A stretch of 44,945 nucleotides of DNA from Puniceicoccales bacterium (GTDB lineage: Bacteria > Verrucomicrobiota > Verrucomicrobiia > Opitutales > JAIRKQ01). A model generated the notes under the pieces. It searched no databases. It saw only the letters and a program-made list of their open reading frames with translations, and was not told where the DNA came from. The DNA is taken from positions 1 to 44,945 of the forward strand of contig JAITBI010000027.1 in assembly GCA_031283685.1 (NCBI GenBank), written 5' to 3'. Positions 43,492 through 44,945 of this stretch are shown here, piece by piece (the first letter of the stretch is position 1; each line of letters starts with the position of its first letter). A program made the position numbers and the translations under genes.

Positions 43492-44745
43492 CTATTCAAT
43501 CGCCGACAGTAACCATTTGGCAACGGACATATCTTTTCCCGCGGATAGTATTTTTTCCAACTCCTTCGAAACCTTCCGCAATGGATGTTGAAGCTTTTCG
43601 TCGTCGATATATGGTAAAATATACTTTGCAACAGATTTTGGTTTCAATTGGGATTGTATAAATTCCCGCCACACGCATCGATTTAGTAAAATATTTGCAA
43701 TGCCCAAATGTTTTACATTTACTAACATTTTTCCCATAACATAGGTCAATGGATGAGTTTTATACACAATGGCACCAGGAATACCCTTCAGACAACATTT
43801 GAGAGACATGGTGCCCGAACTCATGATGGCGGCACACACATCAATGCTATCCCCGTCGGGTACGAATGTTATTTTATCTAACAGCTTTGAAAATCTCCTA
43901 TTTAAAATTTTTCGCAGGATAGCCAATATCGTTTCATCGGGATATACCACAATTGCCGTACATTCACTCCTATGTTTCAAAATTTCATTGAAACTATCTA
44001 ACAGTAAGGGGAAAATTTTTTTAACGGCAGGACACCTGCTGCCAGGAAGTAGCAAAACTGGTCCCCTAGGGTTGTAGGTAATATTTAACTTGTAAGAATC
44101 TGCTACAAAAGGATGGCCCACAAAACTGACGTCCAGATTGGTTTTCTTAAACCAATCTTTTTCAAAAGGGAAAATCGTTGCCATTTTATCGACAAATTTT
44201 GCCATTTTATAGCATCGCTTTGGTTTCCATGCCCAAATTTGTGGTGATATGTAATAGAGAACTTTTATATCCCCACCGGCTTTTTGAGAAAGCTTGCCGT
44301 CGAAGAGCATTTGGGCCAGCCGAATGTTGAAACCCGGGTAATCTATAAGACAAACGGCACGGGGATGATTGCTTTTGATCCAAAAAAATACCTGCTTTAT
44401 CAGTTTCGTAAAGAAGAAAAAATTCCGCAAAACTTCGTACAAACCAACCACTGAAAACTTTGTCATGTCTAAAATAACATCGGCTCCAGCGTCCCTAAGA
44501 GCGCTCCCTCCAAATGCCACAACATTGATACCGGGACGTATTTTTTTAATCTCTACCAGCATTTCTGCCGCATGCTGGTCGCCCGAATGTTCTCCTGCTA
44601 TGATAACTAAATCTACTTTCTTCCCTATGTGGGATTCTAGGTCAAATTTTGAATTCTTCACCTGTGGGGCAGAGTAAAATGAGCCAAACGGTTTTGTCAA
44701 ATCATATGGGAAAATACGCGCCAATTCCTGTTTAATACTTTCCAC
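43492..44745 (-). CDS. lpxB: Lipid-A-disaccharide synthase
   Basis: LpxB joins UDP-diacylglucosamine to lipid X in lipid A synthesis at the inner membrane. The 417 residues contain AGEHSGDQHAAEML (50-63), KFSVVGLYEVL, the LIDYPGFNIRLA block, YYISPQIWAWK and LLLPGSR. The first 45 residues are an extra N-terminal segment compared with E. coli LpxB. The start is GTG at 44745, overlapping the upstream frame by 14 bases. It is the only lpx gene in the window apart from the acyltransferase fusion, and it proves an LPS-type outer membrane. Confidence 0.95.
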   Translation of the reverse strand: MESIKQELARIFPYDLTKPFGSFYSAPQVKNSKFDLESHIGKKVDLVIIAGEHSGDQHAAEMLVEIKKIRPGINVVAFGGSALRDAGADVILDMTKFSVVGLYEVLRNFFFFTKLIKQVFFWIKSNHPRAVCLIDYPGFNIRLAQMLFDGKLSQKAGGDIKVLYYISPQIWAWKPKRCYKMAKFVDKMATIFPFEKDWFKKTNLDVSFVGHPFVADSYKLNITYNPRGPVLLLPGSRCPAVKKIFPLLLDSFNEILKHRSECTAIVVYPDETILAILRKILNRRFSKLLDKITFVPDGDSIDVCAAIMSSGTMSLKCCLKGIPGAIVYKTHPLTYVMGKMLVNVKHLGIANILLNRCVWREFIQSQLKPKSVAKYILPYIDDEKLQHPLRKVSKELEKILSAGKDMSVAKWLLSAIE

Positions 44746-44944
44746 AATGTTTTTTTGATAAAAAGAGCTTAGCTAAAAAACCCATCGGATTGCAGGGTGA
44801 GTTTTTATCTTTCTGAAATGTGGTCTCTTCCCTGGGCAACAAAAAAGTATCCGCTGCCATACAGCTAGAAAAGATGTACGGCAAAATACCCGTACAATCC
44901 GTTTCTGCCGTAAAATTATACCGGCGGACGGAACAATTTTTAAA
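44732..44944 (-). CDS. C-terminal end of an unidentified gene (partial)
   Basis: A minus-strand frame runs open from the window edge for 70 codons to a TAA that overlaps the lpxB start by 14 bases. It reads with protein-like composition (AADTFLLPREETTFQKDKN; NPMGFLAKLFLSKK). Tight overlap with lpxB supports a real upstream gene. I do not recognise the family. A competing plus-strand frame opens with GTG 44820 or ATG 44874 and runs off the edge; only one of the two is likely to be real. Confidence 0.4.
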   Translation of the reverse strand, partial: FKNCSVRRYNFTAETDCTGILPYIFSSCMAADTFLLPREETTFQKDKNSPCNPMGFLAKLFLSKKHCGKY

Positions 44945-44945
44945 A

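Overview
The window reads as chromosomal sequence from a Gram-negative bacterium, most likely of the Verrucomicrobiota, class Opitutia (Opitutales/Puniceicoccales). I infer this from several points: a switch-I variant of EF-Tu that I associate, from memory only, with Opitutae; a 525-residue protein resembling an Opitutales-type family; a PilM-PilN fusion next to a PilO-like protein with the architecture of Akkermansia Amuc_1100; and lipid A genes that show an outer membrane. The sequence is AT-leaning and gene-dense. Many genes lack a clear Shine-Dalgarno, several use TTG or GTG starts, and two convergent pairs share stop-codon bases. I see no insertion sequence, prophage, CRISPR array or rRNA.

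Region 1 (1-12585, + strand) is the translation and transcription core: tRNA-Thr, tuf, tRNA-Trp, secE, nusG, rplK, rplA, rplJ, rplL, an attenuator-like hairpin, rpoB and rpoC. Two core proteins carry unusual changes. EF-Tu has a rewritten switch I, and RpoC has lost all four cysteines of its second zinc site.

Region 2 (12759-17913) holds a lipid A-type acyltransferase fused to a GT9 (heptosyltransferase-like) glycosyltransferase, then sufC-sufB on the minus strand and a divergent Ca2+/cation antiporter.

Region 3 (17948-21240, - strand) is the most interesting part. It runs from two short membrane proteins that look like BatA and BatB with their vWA domains cut out, to a PilM-PilN fusion, to the Amuc_1100-like PilO protein, which is coupled to the fusion by an ATGA overlap.

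Region 4 (21355-26450, + strand) has ispH, a lipoprotein, prmA (whose substrate L11 is encoded by rplK in region 1), a glycine-rich small lipoprotein and the 525-residue protein. Region 5 (26447-34833, - strand) contains sucC-sucD, rpsR, tsaC, pgpA, rseP, ispG and three pseudopilins (G-, H- and I-like). IspG and IspH are [4Fe-4S] enzymes of the MEP isoprenoid pathway and would depend on the SufBC scaffold.

Region 6 (35048-44945) has an orphan OmpR-type response regulator beside a YycJ-like metallo-hydrolase, a membrane protein of unknown role, a RelE-like protein, valS, an MFS transporter, a DUF58 protein, lpxB and the end of an upstream gene. The DUF58 protein is the usual partner of Bat proteins and keeps the vWA-type motif that the Bat relics have lost.
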